Of a DNA stretch of 64,000 nt, positions 1-12,513 are shown in pieces. The notes beneath the pieces are model-generated. The model saw only the letters and a list, made by a program, of their open reading frames with translations, did no database searches and was not told the DNA's origin. Each line of letters begins with the position of its first letter. Position 1 is the first letter of the stretch. The position numbers were made by a program, and so were the translations under genes. Source of the stretch: Dryas octopetala (taxonomy: Eukaryota > Streptophyta > Magnoliopsida > Rosales > Rosaceae); the NCBI GenBank assembly GCA_963921425.1, contig OY992834.1, positions 12,073,271 to 12,137,270 on the forward strand, written 5' to 3'.

Positions 1-486
1 AATTGTATAGCTTTTTTGTTTTTAAAAAAGAAAGACCTTCATCTGTGTCCATTTAAACTTTCAGCTGTTGAGTGCGTGAGGTTTTTTTTAATCTTTTGTT
101 TTTTTAACAAGACTATGATGTATTGCTGATGGTCTCTCCTTGCATTCTTCTTCTCTGTTTTTACTTTGCAATTATGATGAAGTACTTGGACCCATGATTG
201 CAAATATGTTGCCTGGTCACAAAGTTGAAGAACACCCAACATTTTTCAAACTGTGTTGTCAGTTTTAATGCAGTTTAATGATAATGATTGTGTAATTACC
301 TTTGTGAAAGGTGGAGCAATCTTCATGTTAACTTTATAAGTTTTAGTTGCCTTTTAGGATTTTTAATGATTAGATTGCATTCTTTCATTCTAGTTTATCC
401 ATTTAGTTTTTTACTATTCAAAAGCTTTTCTTCAGTTTGATGGTTTAGTTGTTGATAACATATTCCACATTCCTTTTGTTTCACAG
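1..486. other. Intron or upstream sequence of the thioesterase gene
   Basis: AT-rich sequence with no exon I can support. It ends in a pyrimidine-rich acceptor (TTTCACAG) directly before the first visible exon of the thioesterase gene, so it is read as intron. The exons that encode the signal peptide and the catalytic serine must lie to the left of the window. Confidence 0.6.
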
Positions 487-2761
487 GGTAACATGGTTGG
501 TCGAGGAGTAATTGAATTTTGTGACGGGGGACCTCCTGTAAGAACTAGTTTGACAATATATATGCCTTCTCTATTCTTTTTCCTAAAAAAACATTATTCT
601 TTATCAATATTTATGTGTATGTACTAGCCTTATACATATATTCTTTTGTACATGATGGTACAGTATGCTATAAATGGAGAGAAGTTTGTGTACCTAAAAC
701 AGTATGTTATATGTTGTTTTTTAGGAATAATTACTAATTAGTATAAAGCGGACCAAAAGGGTAATGTGTCAATTGTGGAGAGAAGTTTGTGTGTGCCTAA
801 AACATTATGTTTTAAACAGCTCACACTTACCTGATTAGTTTCCATCATCTTCATCAATGTTTTACCTTAATATTTCTCCTCCCCCCCCCCCCCCCCCCAC
901 GCCCCGCTGCCGCGTGGACATGGTTATAATCATTCATTCTTACCTTGTAGCACCCATTATTATTACATTCTGCTGACTTATTTTGTCGGGTAATCAATTT
1001 TCTAAATTACTAATTTTCTGTTCTTTATTTAAATGTGAAACAGGTTAAAAATTTTATATCACTAGCAGGTCCCCATGCTGGTACCGCTTCTATTCCATTT
1101 TGTGGAGTATGTGCTTCTTCCGCTTTTTTCCTCTGGTTTTAACAAAAATTCTATTAGTGATATATTGAAACATTTAACTTGTATATTTGTGATATATTCT
1201 ATCGTTTTGTCGCAATAAGTAATATCAAATATTTATTCTGTTATTCACTTAACACTGAATATGTTAGTATCTTAGTGATATATTTATTTGTCCATGTTTC
1301 TGGAGAGAGAGAGAGAGAGAGTTGTTGCAGCATGGTTTGACATGCTTTGCTTTTTGCAGTCTGAATGGATTTGTGTTCTTCTGGACAACTTAATCAAGTC
1401 AGAGGTCTACAGCAGCTTTATCCAGGTTTAAATTTTATTGAGCTTCCAATTATTAATTTGTATTTTTTATTTTTTTGTATGTAAGTTTCTTAAGAAGGTG
1501 AAATGCATATGTACTGTGTGAAATTAAAGACAATGCCAGTAACATTTGCCTCAATAAAATGGTTTCTCTGTGGAGATTATTGTGGTAAAGTTTTCTTGTT
1601 ATTTTATCTCTGTTGGCAATTCATGCGATTTAAGATGCCTATCTTTGATGGGTTTGCAGGAACATTTGGCTCCAAGTGGTTATCTTAAAATCCCTACTGT
1701 GAGTATAATACTTCAGTTCAGCTGGAAAATGTTTTTTGAATAAATATGAAATAAAGCTTGAAGGATATTTTGTTAAGCTGATCTACTGTGTAGGTACTAG
1801 GAATTAGCAATTCACCATTTATACAGGATTAGAAGTTGACTTCTTTACTTTACCAAAAAAAAAAGTTGACTTCTTCCTACTTTTTATCGGGGAATATGAG
1901 CCTGGATTATTTCATAGGGATTTGTGTGGAATGAAATGATTAGTTGACATATAACACCTTAAACCTGTTTCAGTTGCAACCATACATTAAATATCATTTC
2001 AGATGATGGCTTCAACCACATTTTCCCGGATCCAAGAGCTATATTTTATCAACTTTTCTGTTCAACAGGACATTGCTGGCTACTTAAAAGGGTGTAGGTT
2101 TCTTCCGAAGCTGAACAATGAAATCATAAATAGGAGAAATTCCACATATAAGGAACGATTTGCAAGCTTAGAGAATTTGGTGCTTATTATGGTGAGGTTT
2201 AGAGATATAACTTTTTGTGGCCCACTTGAAATGATTTAATTTGCAATTCTAACTTCTCTATTTCCTTGAATTCATGGATAGTTTGAACAAGACACTATAT
2301 TGATACCCAGGGAGACCTCCTGGTTTGGATATTTCCCAGATGGGGCCTATGATCCTATTTTGTCAGCGCAAGAGGTAACATTATTTAAGCATCTCCAGAT
2401 TATCCTATATAACACTCAGAAAGTTTCTTTCATTTACCCCGTAATTCAATTAGTTAATGAAGTTCAATTGTATGACTTGTTTCATTCTATGCAGACCAAG
2501 CTGTACACCGAAGACTGGATTGGTTTGAAAACCTTGGATGAAGCTGGAAAAGTTAAGTTCATAAATGTGTCGGGGAATCATCTGAAAATCTCTAAAAGCG
2601 ACATGAAAAAGTACGTTGTGCCATACTTGGAAGACGAAGCATCAATGCAGTTGAACATGAAAGAGACTTCATCACATAAATCACTTTCATCAGTCTGGAA
2701 CTTCTTCTTGGAGTTGGCTGGGATCACCAAGCATCAGCAATTGGTCCTAACTGTGGTTTAA
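487..2761 (+). CDS. Palmitoyl-protein thioesterase family protein, 3' part
   Basis: Lysosomal or vacuolar-type alpha/beta hydrolase that removes palmitate from S-acylated proteins. Seven exons keep one open frame: 487-537, 1044-1106, 1360-1425, 1660-1698, 2069-2191, 2282-2374, 2495-2761. They encode the last 233 residues. The first visible exon starts GNMVGRGVIEFCDGG, just after the point where the family has its nucleophile motif (S-Q-G-N), so the catalytic serine codon is off the left edge. Visible family marks are SLAGPHAGTASIPFCG, EHLAPSGYLK, CRFLPKLNNE, the acid region FEQDT, the WFGYFPDGAYD segment and the likely catalytic histidine in NVSGNHLKIS. All introns are GT-AG and all seven exons have lengths divisible by three. 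The 5' part is missing because of the window edge, not because the gene is broken. Identity to the plant PPT1-like family is firm; cellular substrates are unknown. Confidence 0.92.
881..899. repeat. Poly-C tract in thioesterase intron
   Basis: A run of about 17 cytosines followed by a short GC-rich patch inside the intron after the first visible exon. Simple homopolymer and likely length-variable. Confidence 0.8.
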
Positions 2762-4455
2762 TACGAGTGCCATGATTTACATTTGAGTAAGAGCATAAAA
2801 TAAACAGAAGGCTGTAAAGTGATTGTTACTCATTTTCAAATGTTATTTACCATATTTCAATGGGACTTGTTATGTCTGTTTATTATGCATCATTGGAGCA
2901 TGGAGAGTGGGTTTTGCACTGTTGAGACAATTAGAATTGCATTATCCCATATGGTTTCTTGATCATTGATGTATCACTGGAAGATTTTTGTTAAGCAATT
3001 GCACGTAAATGTGTTCTACCAACTTTATGTTATCTTATTCTTTTCTTGTCTTCTGGGTCCTCACTCTAAAAATCTTGAGTAATTGTTGAAGTTATGTCAT
3101 TTCATTATGCTGTAGTTTATGTGATAAGGTGAGGTAAGGTTTGGATATAGCATAATACTAAGAAACACATTGCGGTCATCAATTTGTGTGAAATAATAAT
3201 TATGTAATCATTTATTCGACATATCCAGGGAAACAGCCAAACATGAATATATTTATGTGGATGCATGGTTCCTTGTATAATTGTATTCCACCAAAGACAA
3301 GAGAGCTTTGTATTTCACATGTATCATATTATTTTATTTATTTATTTAAGTTACTAACTTTTTCACACGCACTATATGATTTTTCTTACTGTTATGTCTT
3401 TTCCCCAAGATGAAAAGAAAAAGTCTTTCATAATAACAAAATAATCTCTTTTTCATTGTTATTGGTTGAGAGAGAGAGAGAGGAGATAAAGTCACATATA
3501 TATATAATTATTTATGAAATCCCACAATAGTAGGAGCATATATATATATATATATATATATATATCAAAAACATATACAAAAATAATGTGTATGTCATAT
3601 TGTACAATCAACCTAACATAACTTATCAAAGCAACAATTAACGCTCCAACAACATAACATGAGTTTTAGATTTTTTACTTGTCTTGTCTTGTTTTTCTTT
3701 TGTCCTGAAAGAAAAAACAAGCAAACGATCTAGATCTCATTGTCATATTGTCTGGTAGGAGAACATTTCCTTATAAAACATATCCTATCAAAACTCATAT
3801 TGCATTGCCATGAAATGTAGCTCAAGTGACATGGGTTAAAGGACGGATCTTGAATCACATAAAGGTGAAAAGTGAATCAAACTCAAGAACAGAATTATTT
3901 AAGGCTGATTCATACGCATTACCTCAGAGAACCGCCAGTACTGAAGATGATTGTTAAAGTTTGTAGTCCATTTCTTCAAACTGCTCAACTAATTGAATAT
4001 AAAAATAAATAGACACAGAATCAATTACTGTATTTTTTCACCAAAATTTTGCCTCGATAAGTCTGAAACAGCTTTAATACATATCACTATATATAAGACA
4101 TCACCACAATGAATAAGAAAAAAAAAAAAAAAAAGAATTGAAAATGGTCAAGGTACAAGTTCTTAGATTAATCCCCCATCTAGAGAACCTTTTTTCTTTA
4201 ATGATTTGGTACAAAGGGGTAAGTTACTTGAACCTAAATAAACCATCTTTATGCCTAAGAAATAGGGGGAAGAAGAAAAAATGAGATCAAGCTGATTTGT
4301 TATGGGGGCAAGGTTTACTTCTTTTACATAAAGATTACAGGGAGCAGCATGCGTCCTTGTGGTGCAATATACTGCCATCCACGGAAGCTCATAACCAAGC
4401 ATGAAATCAGCCTCCATCAATGACCCTAAACAGAGATGTTTTGCTGACAGATGAA
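2762..4455. other. Convergent intergenic region
   Basis: Shared 3' flank of two convergent genes, the thioesterase (+) and ARABIDILLO (-). It is AT-rich, with a short AG run near 3470-3482 and a (TA)n run at about 3538-3566. I see no coding region; the small open frames here lack family features. Confidence 0.7.
3538..3566. repeat. (TA)n microsatellite
   Basis: About 14 TA units in the convergent intergenic region. Confidence 0.85.
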
Positions 4456-7400
4456 TCAGAGTGATGGTTCTATGTGGTGATGCTCAAGATTGCGAAGCAC
4501 AATTCTAGCAAAGATTTTGGCTTCAAGTGGAGCAGTTGCTGCAGCAGCTGCAGCCCGCAGAACCCGTGCTGCTCCTGCATTCTGCATAAGGCTCGCATGG
4601 TGCATAGCATGCCGGCCACCAGGAATAGTAAACTGCAGTTGGAAGAGTGCATAAAGGATATTAACATTTGCAAGAACCACACATGCAATATTCACACCAT
4701 CTCACAGAGGGAGGAGAGTCTCGATATGCGCAGTTACCTGGAGAAGGGCAAATGCAGCACATGCCTTGAGAACAGATGATGGATTTCGTAGCATGGCAAC
4801 AAATCTTCCAATTTCAGCCCCACTGACAGAGTACCAAAGAAAAGCCAAAAATTCAGATTGAAAAAAGCAAAATTAAAGTATACATCTTTTCTTTTGGTTA
4901 CATTGGAAGGGATCGAACCCTTGACCTATCCAAGAATAAACCCATTTCTCCACCCTTCCTCACCAGTCACCACTTGGGCTAACCCCAATGACTTAAAGTA
5001 GACCTCTTAATTCACAAGATAAATCAATTTCCAGGCTAAGGTGTACAGAAACCAGACTAGAAATGCAATCCTTTACACAAACATCGACCACTAGTAGTTA
5101 CAAAAGTAATCAAGCATCACCTTAAACCAAGGAAACATAAGTGCTACTACTATAAATTATTGAGTAATTTGGATTATGTTTAGGTGTTATTTAGTATATT
5201 TACGCACCAGCAAAAAGGTCTTAAAGTTTCTGGAAAAAATTGGAGTAATGACTGATATAAATGTTGTGGATGACAAATAACTCCCAAAAAAGTGGATGGC
5301 ATAGAGGAGTAACAATATAAATAAAGTAGAATCAGTAAGAGAACATTCGTAGGAACAATTAAGAACAAAATAAGTAGCTTTGAAGTTGAATGAGAGAGAG
5401 AGAGAGAGAGAGAGGAAACCTGCATCTCAAATGTCCTGCTTCTTGAATACGAGCTCCTTCTGTCACTTGTGCTAATGCTGCAGGAGCTGATGATGCAGCA
5501 GCAGCAGGGAATGTTTGTGGATCAGAAAATGTGAGGACAAAGGCCTCAATGTGCTTCAGAGCCATCCTTCTAGCACCATCTAAGCTGACACTCTTTGAGA
5601 TGCTTTCTGATGAAGTCCCTACCAAGGCAAATTCATCCATTCTGCACAAAGTATTAACTAACTTCAACATATATAGATGCATGTTATTTCCAAAAACACT
5701 TGCCATCCAATTTCCACAGTAGAGACAAGTTTAAATTCCCATAAAACACTTCAAAAAGTAAATTTAACCTGTGAAAATCTAAGGTATGGAATTATGATTC
5801 AAAGACCTCAACACTAAAACCATCTTGTCAGAGCTGCCAACAAAAAGTGGCTCTGCTTAAGAAACATTTTAACTATTCATGCCTCAAACTTCCCAGTTTG
5901 GGCCTCTGTAAGTAAGATGTAAAGATTAACAAAAAGAGTAGCTGATGATACACTTATTGTAAATATCAACCTCGAAGTAAAGTGTTCAATATCAATTCAG
6001 AGACAAAATGAAAATAAATCAAAAGACGATAAATAGAACAGAAGGATAAATGAGAGATTTCCCAACAAGGGATCAATACAAAACAAAAAATATTTGAATG
6101 CGATTAGATTTCATCCGAATGTAGTAGTATAAGAAATTAAGAATGCGCGGTACTATTCCAATTTAATCGAAGTTGAAGAAGCAAACAATTTATCGTACAG
6201 ATAAGGATAATTCGAGAAGTTCTGATTGAATTATGATACAAATTCTATGATGGAATAGAATAATCCCTGATCTGTGTTTGTGTGTATAAAGGGTATGGGC
6301 TATACAATAAAATACACAAACATCCCAAGGAAACCAAATGAAAGGACATTAAAACATTATACATAAAAAAAAAGGATTAATGAGAGATTCTCATCACTGA
6401 TGGTAATCCACCTAGACTGTTGCCAAAACTAGGTTTCCATAAAAGAAGCATAAACCATGAGACTCACAAGGATATTTACGCCCCATTACATATAGGACAG
6501 GCATTTCAAAGAATCTTGAAATAACAGAACAAGTAATGTTGACATACAAAGTGGCTAGGCCATAGTTAGGTTACAACAAGTACCTGCCATCAAACATGTA
6601 CGCCAATGCTAATGCAGCCATGAAGCGAGCCATTTTTGACACCGATGAAGAACAAAGATGAACAAGAGCAGGAACACCTCCTTCCTCCACAATTCGGAGA
6701 GCATTGCCAGGGTTAAAAGCAAGATTCCAAAGAGCACCTGCAGCTGTTTCATGGACATCCTGAAAGTTTAAGAAACAATAAAAATCATTTCAGGTTCCGA
6801 TTATATGAAAGAAGAAAACCAAGAAACAAAAAAAGATGTTGATAAGAAACACGAGAAAATATTGTTAAGTACATGCACCAGTATACCCACAAACCTTTAA
6901 ACATACATTGAATGACAAAAAAAAAAAAATTGAATTGGGAGACAAGAGTGCATTTATATGCAAGGCCTTGAGAAACTACACCCTTGAAAAGGTGTTACAT
7001 GCAGGTATTGACAAACAAGACCACATATTCAATGACAGATTTTTTTTTTAATATTATATAAAAGCTTATCTTACCATGCTGCTACTCAATGCCAAATGCA
7101 TACAAAATCCAAAGAGAAAGGATATAAGAACTTTCCAGATTTGACCAAATAGCTAATATGGGAATGCAGTGGCTTTAACTTCAGTTTCCAAAAGGGCACT
7201 GCTTGGGTACTCAACTTTGAGTACCACCTTGTACTCATCACCAATCACATGAGCTCATGATGGGATCCAGCATGAGAGAGAAGATGGTGGACCCCATCAT
7301 GGGCTCATGTGATTGGTGATGAGTACAAGGTTGGTACTCAAAGTTGAGTACCCAAGCATTTTCCTTTCCAAAATTGCTCGTCACTCATTATTTTACAGTT

Positions 7401-10400
7401 TTTCAGCTATTATCTTCGGAGAAATCAGGAGACACAAAAATATCCAAATACTCCACTGTTTCAGATTTAATTTCAAACTCAAGTATGCCTTATTAAATTC
7501 AGCCTCTATATTTCTATTGGGACAAAATTTGTTCCCAGAAATTGATTATTGAATTGCAGTGCCTAGGGGTAAGTGGAATGATCCATAATGGAGCAAAGCT
7601 GAAACAATCAGGAACAAATAAACAATCCAGTACTATTAAGCTCATTTCTGAAACACTATTAGTAGTCAACACAACAGTCGCAAGTACCAAACATACATAA
7701 TTTAAACTGTTTACAAAAGTATAGACTTTGTTTAATATCTTAGAATTTTTCATTTCCAAGTATAAAAACTATCTGTAACTTTATGCACGTGAAAGATAAA
7801 TATTACAATTTCTTTTAAATACAGTGCTTCATTTTCTCTTATTGACCAGGGATATTCTCTTTGCAGAAGATTTGTTTTCCTTAAAAATGTTTTTTTTTAA
7901 TTCCACCCTGAAGTTGGTGATTGTAAACATATTTGACTTGATTAAGAAATTGTAATACTATGATAAGAAATTCCAGATCAAGTTTTACCTGCAGAAGAGA
8001 AATTTCGTCACATAATTTATTAAACTTGACATTTTGGGCTATATTTGTTCTGTTTTATGATTTTTCTTTTTACGAATGTTGAACATAATTTATGTTGCAT
8101 TTACCAACAAAGTTAAGAGTCAAAACAATAGTTTAAAAAATGGAACTTGAACATTTCATTGAAGGAATGATAATTGTAAAATAAATAAAAAATACTTACT
8201 GCAGCTTCAGAGCGAGCCAATGCAATCAAAGGCACAACACCTCCTTCCCGTCCAATGGCAATGCTAACAACCAACAAAAAGTGAACATTAATAATTTCAG
8301 CATCAAAGCAATAGTTCAATATCCATCCTCAGTGAAAGAATGGGGGACTTTATAAGAGTATTACAGGTTTCAAGATATAACAATAAATGACTAGAGAAAA
8401 AGGATATTTAGTAGACCACCAGTTATTTGATTCATTCATAAAAAGCACAGGTGAGTGAAATTCTTTAAAAGCATAAAAAGCGAGTAATTTTGGAAATAAG
8501 GAATAATAGACCATGAAAATAATTCCATTACCCACAAACAACCAGATCAGATAACACAACTAATTGCAGGCATTAATTACTACAACTTCATATTCACGTT
8601 CCGTTCTAAGAACATGGTGACTTTGATATATTGTTCAGAAATTAGCTACTACCTTGAGGTTTTCATGTATACTAAAATTCTGTTTTCTTAATTTTTTCAT
8701 GTGACCGTATGTCCCCCCCCCCCAAAAGAAAGAAAAAAGGATCTGCCAACATTCTGCTTAGACAGTTTTCCTTGCTGCAGTGCAGGGCAAGGGGGTCATT
8801 ACTCCCCTTCTAGCCCCAAAAGTTCTGTTTTGATAACTCACGATTGTAGTCGCATTAAAAGGTCAGAATTGGGGCAAAATAATGTAGTCAGGTGGATATG
8901 TAATCTTTACTTCAGCCTCAAATCTTCACCACTGATTGTTAAAGTTTAATCTTGTAAACCAATGAAATAAGGAGAAAGGGGGTTTTTAACTAAAACGAGT
9001 TGAAAAGTTAAACTGGAAAAATCTGTGATTGATTAGAAGTCGCACTAAAAAAATGGGCAGCAATGTCTTATGACAAAGTTGCCCTACGGGTAGAAATAAA
9101 CAATATAATGAAAAACATGGAGTTGCGTTAACTTTCTAAAACTAACCCAATCCTCTTTGATGAGACCTAATATTACATTCACAAACTCAGACACCTTAAA
9201 AATCTGAATCCCACTGTTTAGTAAAATGACCAGAAATTCATTCCAGAGCTGTGACGTTTCAGGACTTTCTGCAAACAAGTTATGGTGTGCCTTTGAGGAT
9301 AAGTTAATGGGATGAATCTGAGCAAATGTAAACTTGAATTTATGAAATATAACAAAAACAGAAACAAATTAATTGTATGCCCTTCATATGTCATACAGTT
9401 CTGTCTACATAAGGCTATCGAAAAAATTAAACATGGAGATTCAGCAGAACCAGAAACAACAATAGATGCCAATACTACAATGTAGCGAATAATATCTATT
9501 GCCTAGATATGAATTGATGACCCAGTGTCTGGCCTTTACTATCATATATCTAATCTAAGGACATATTACCAAAATAGTCTTTCAGAAATACACTATATCA
9601 TAAGCATATTAAGTACACTTCAACAGGTTTGGAACTTTTTGAATCAGCTTTACTACATCTAGTCTCTAGTTTTTTTTTTTTTTTGTCGGCAGTCTGTAGT
9701 TCATATCATATTCAAACTCATTATAAAAGCTCTCACATTTATAATTGGATAAAAATCCAATCTGAATTCATTCATAACAAGCCACAAACATCTATAAATT
9801 GCATGCTTTTTTTCTTATTTTCTTTCCTTCCTTCTTTTTAATAAATGTGTTGTAGACATGTTTTCCAGCAGAAGTTTCAAGAACTAATCATCAATATCTA
9901 GCTAAATCAAATAAGGCACTGGAGTGAGACCAGGTTTTTTACATTACGATCCAACATGTTCATCAATGATATTGGGTGTATAAATTTTTTAAAGAAAATT
10001 AAAATAAAAAAATAAAAAGGGACACATCTCCAACAAGCATGCAACGTCTGGCCGATTTGGCTCTTTGTAACCAGCTTAGACCTAGTTGCATTAAGAAGAG
10101 AAAGCACATACCTATTGGCTTCTGACACTGACAATCCCCAAAGAGCACCGGCAGCCCTTTCTTGAAGACCTGGGGAAGCATTTGAGCAGCCTTGTGCAAG
10201 AGCAACCTAAACAACCAACATGAGGTAGCTTAGTTTAAGCATACAGTGCACCTTAATAGCATATAACAAAGACTATATTTCAACAAGTAGGATAACTTAA
10301 GCTTACACATAACAACGATTGTCAAAGCATACATACAAGTATCACTATTTCAGCTCAAATGAAGGATTGCTCAGATAGTAAGCTCTCAAAGTGTCCAAAA

Positions 10401-12425
10401 CTTTTAAACAAAAGCAATTCCATATTCAACATGAAATCAACATTTTCTCACATAAGTTTGCAGATGCAAAAGTAATTATCAATTTTTGTGTCCACGTGTA
10501 TCTATCAGTGTAGCAAAGATGAAATGAGTCATTATTCAAGCATTACCAACATTGACATTTTAGAGTCAAACAGACAAGAAACCAATTAGACCTAGTTTAT
10601 ACATTTGGATTTAAATTGTAATCTCGTATGACAAAGGGCTAATAATACATAAACAAAAAAGTACTTTCTAACTGTTATATGTTAGAAGGGTTTACCCATC
10701 CTACAACTTGACAAATTTTGTGAGTCCAAATACCATTCAAATTATCACCAAAAATCTTGATGCTTATTCACACAAAGAAACTTCTAAAACCATCTATTTC
10801 AATCAATTTTCATTGATTTTTTGGTTTATCCAGATCAGAACAGTAGCAATTATGGTCAAACCATAAAATGTTATATAGCACTTAATAAAGACTATTCCAT
10901 AATAATATAGCATTTATTACAGCTCAGTAGTAACCTACTTTAGGTTAAACAAAATAGTAAATAAAAAAGACTTGAGTTCAAGACTTTTGGTCACCATTAA
11001 ATTCCAGCTCCATGCAAAGAGTTAACAAACTAACATAAGTATGATAATCGCTCAACATTTTCAAAATCATGCTTCCTATCTGAAAGTAAGTTTTTGCAAG
11101 CTAGCAAAAGAGAACATATATTCACATGGTTACAGATTTTGAATTAGCTGGCTCTCTGGTCCCCCGACAACCTCAGTGGTAAATCCACTGCTTCAACCTA
11201 GGCATTCTCCCCTAGTTCCATAGATTTATAAATTGAAAATTAATCAATTAATCAATTAGTTAATAGATCTTCCATAAAACAAGAGAACATATTTCAATGC
11301 AAAAACAACCTTTCCCAAAAATCTCAAAAACGAAAGTAGGCAAAATTTTGATTTATGCGTCATACTCCCAATAAAGGTATTTCCAATTATAAAGAATCAA
11401 TTATCAAATCAAGAAGTGGTAGTTTTAAGGCAAACAGCTTCAATCTCTTATTTTCCTTTTTCTGAGTCAGCGACCTCTATGACACTGAAAGCATGAAGAG
11501 TTTAAGAAGCTCTTTCTACACAGGATCCAACAATTTTCTTCCACTAAAGCACATCAAGCAATAGACTCATCCTGAAATACTTTCCTAAAGTCAGGGAGTT
11601 GACTGAGAGGCTCCCATGGATTGACTGACATTAAAAGGTTGAGATCAAGGTAATATCGTACCAAGGCCTCGACACCACCAGCTGCAGCAATTGCTTCTCG
11701 ATTTCTGTCATCAAACGATAGATTCCACAATGCACCAGCTGCCTCTTGCCTGTTTAACAGTAAAGTTTGGTATTTTTACCTTGTTGTGGAGAAAGAAGTT
11801 GAAAAGGCTAATACACAAAATAACGAAAGTGAAGTAAATATCCAATTTGGATGTGGTCTCCTATGCAATTACTGGACCCTTAAAACACAAGGTCATGTTT
11901 ATAAGCAAGTCTAAAGCTTAAGCACCACAACCATAGATAAACATTTCTAAACAATCAAAAAAAAATTTAGTGCTTTTGTCCCTTAGCTGAGGTTTTGCTT
12001 CCTATTCTGGTGTTTAGTGGAGGAGGGGAAGAGGGGACAGAGGTATCTTTGTTCATGTTTATACAAATTCAAATTTATTTAGAGAATATAAGATTTCTGA
12101 AATGGAATGTATGTAGATGGCAAAGTTGTATCAGATTGATACAAAATTATTCATCCAAAAAATTCAAGAGTTGCTTAAAAAATAATTGTAAATACAGAAT
12201 CCAAAATAAACTAATTTACCTGACACCTTCATGAGGAGATTTTGTAAGCTGAACAAGTGCTTCAAGAGCACCTGCTTCTTGTCCAACTGCAGCATTATTA
12301 CTATTACTATCTCCATGAGCAGCCAAATTAGCCAAGGCACGGGCAGCCTGGTATGCACCAGGAGTGCATTAAATACAAGAAAGCAATAAACAAAGCGCAC
12401 GCACACATGCACTCGGAAGGGAGGG

Positions 12426-12513
<88 letters not shown>

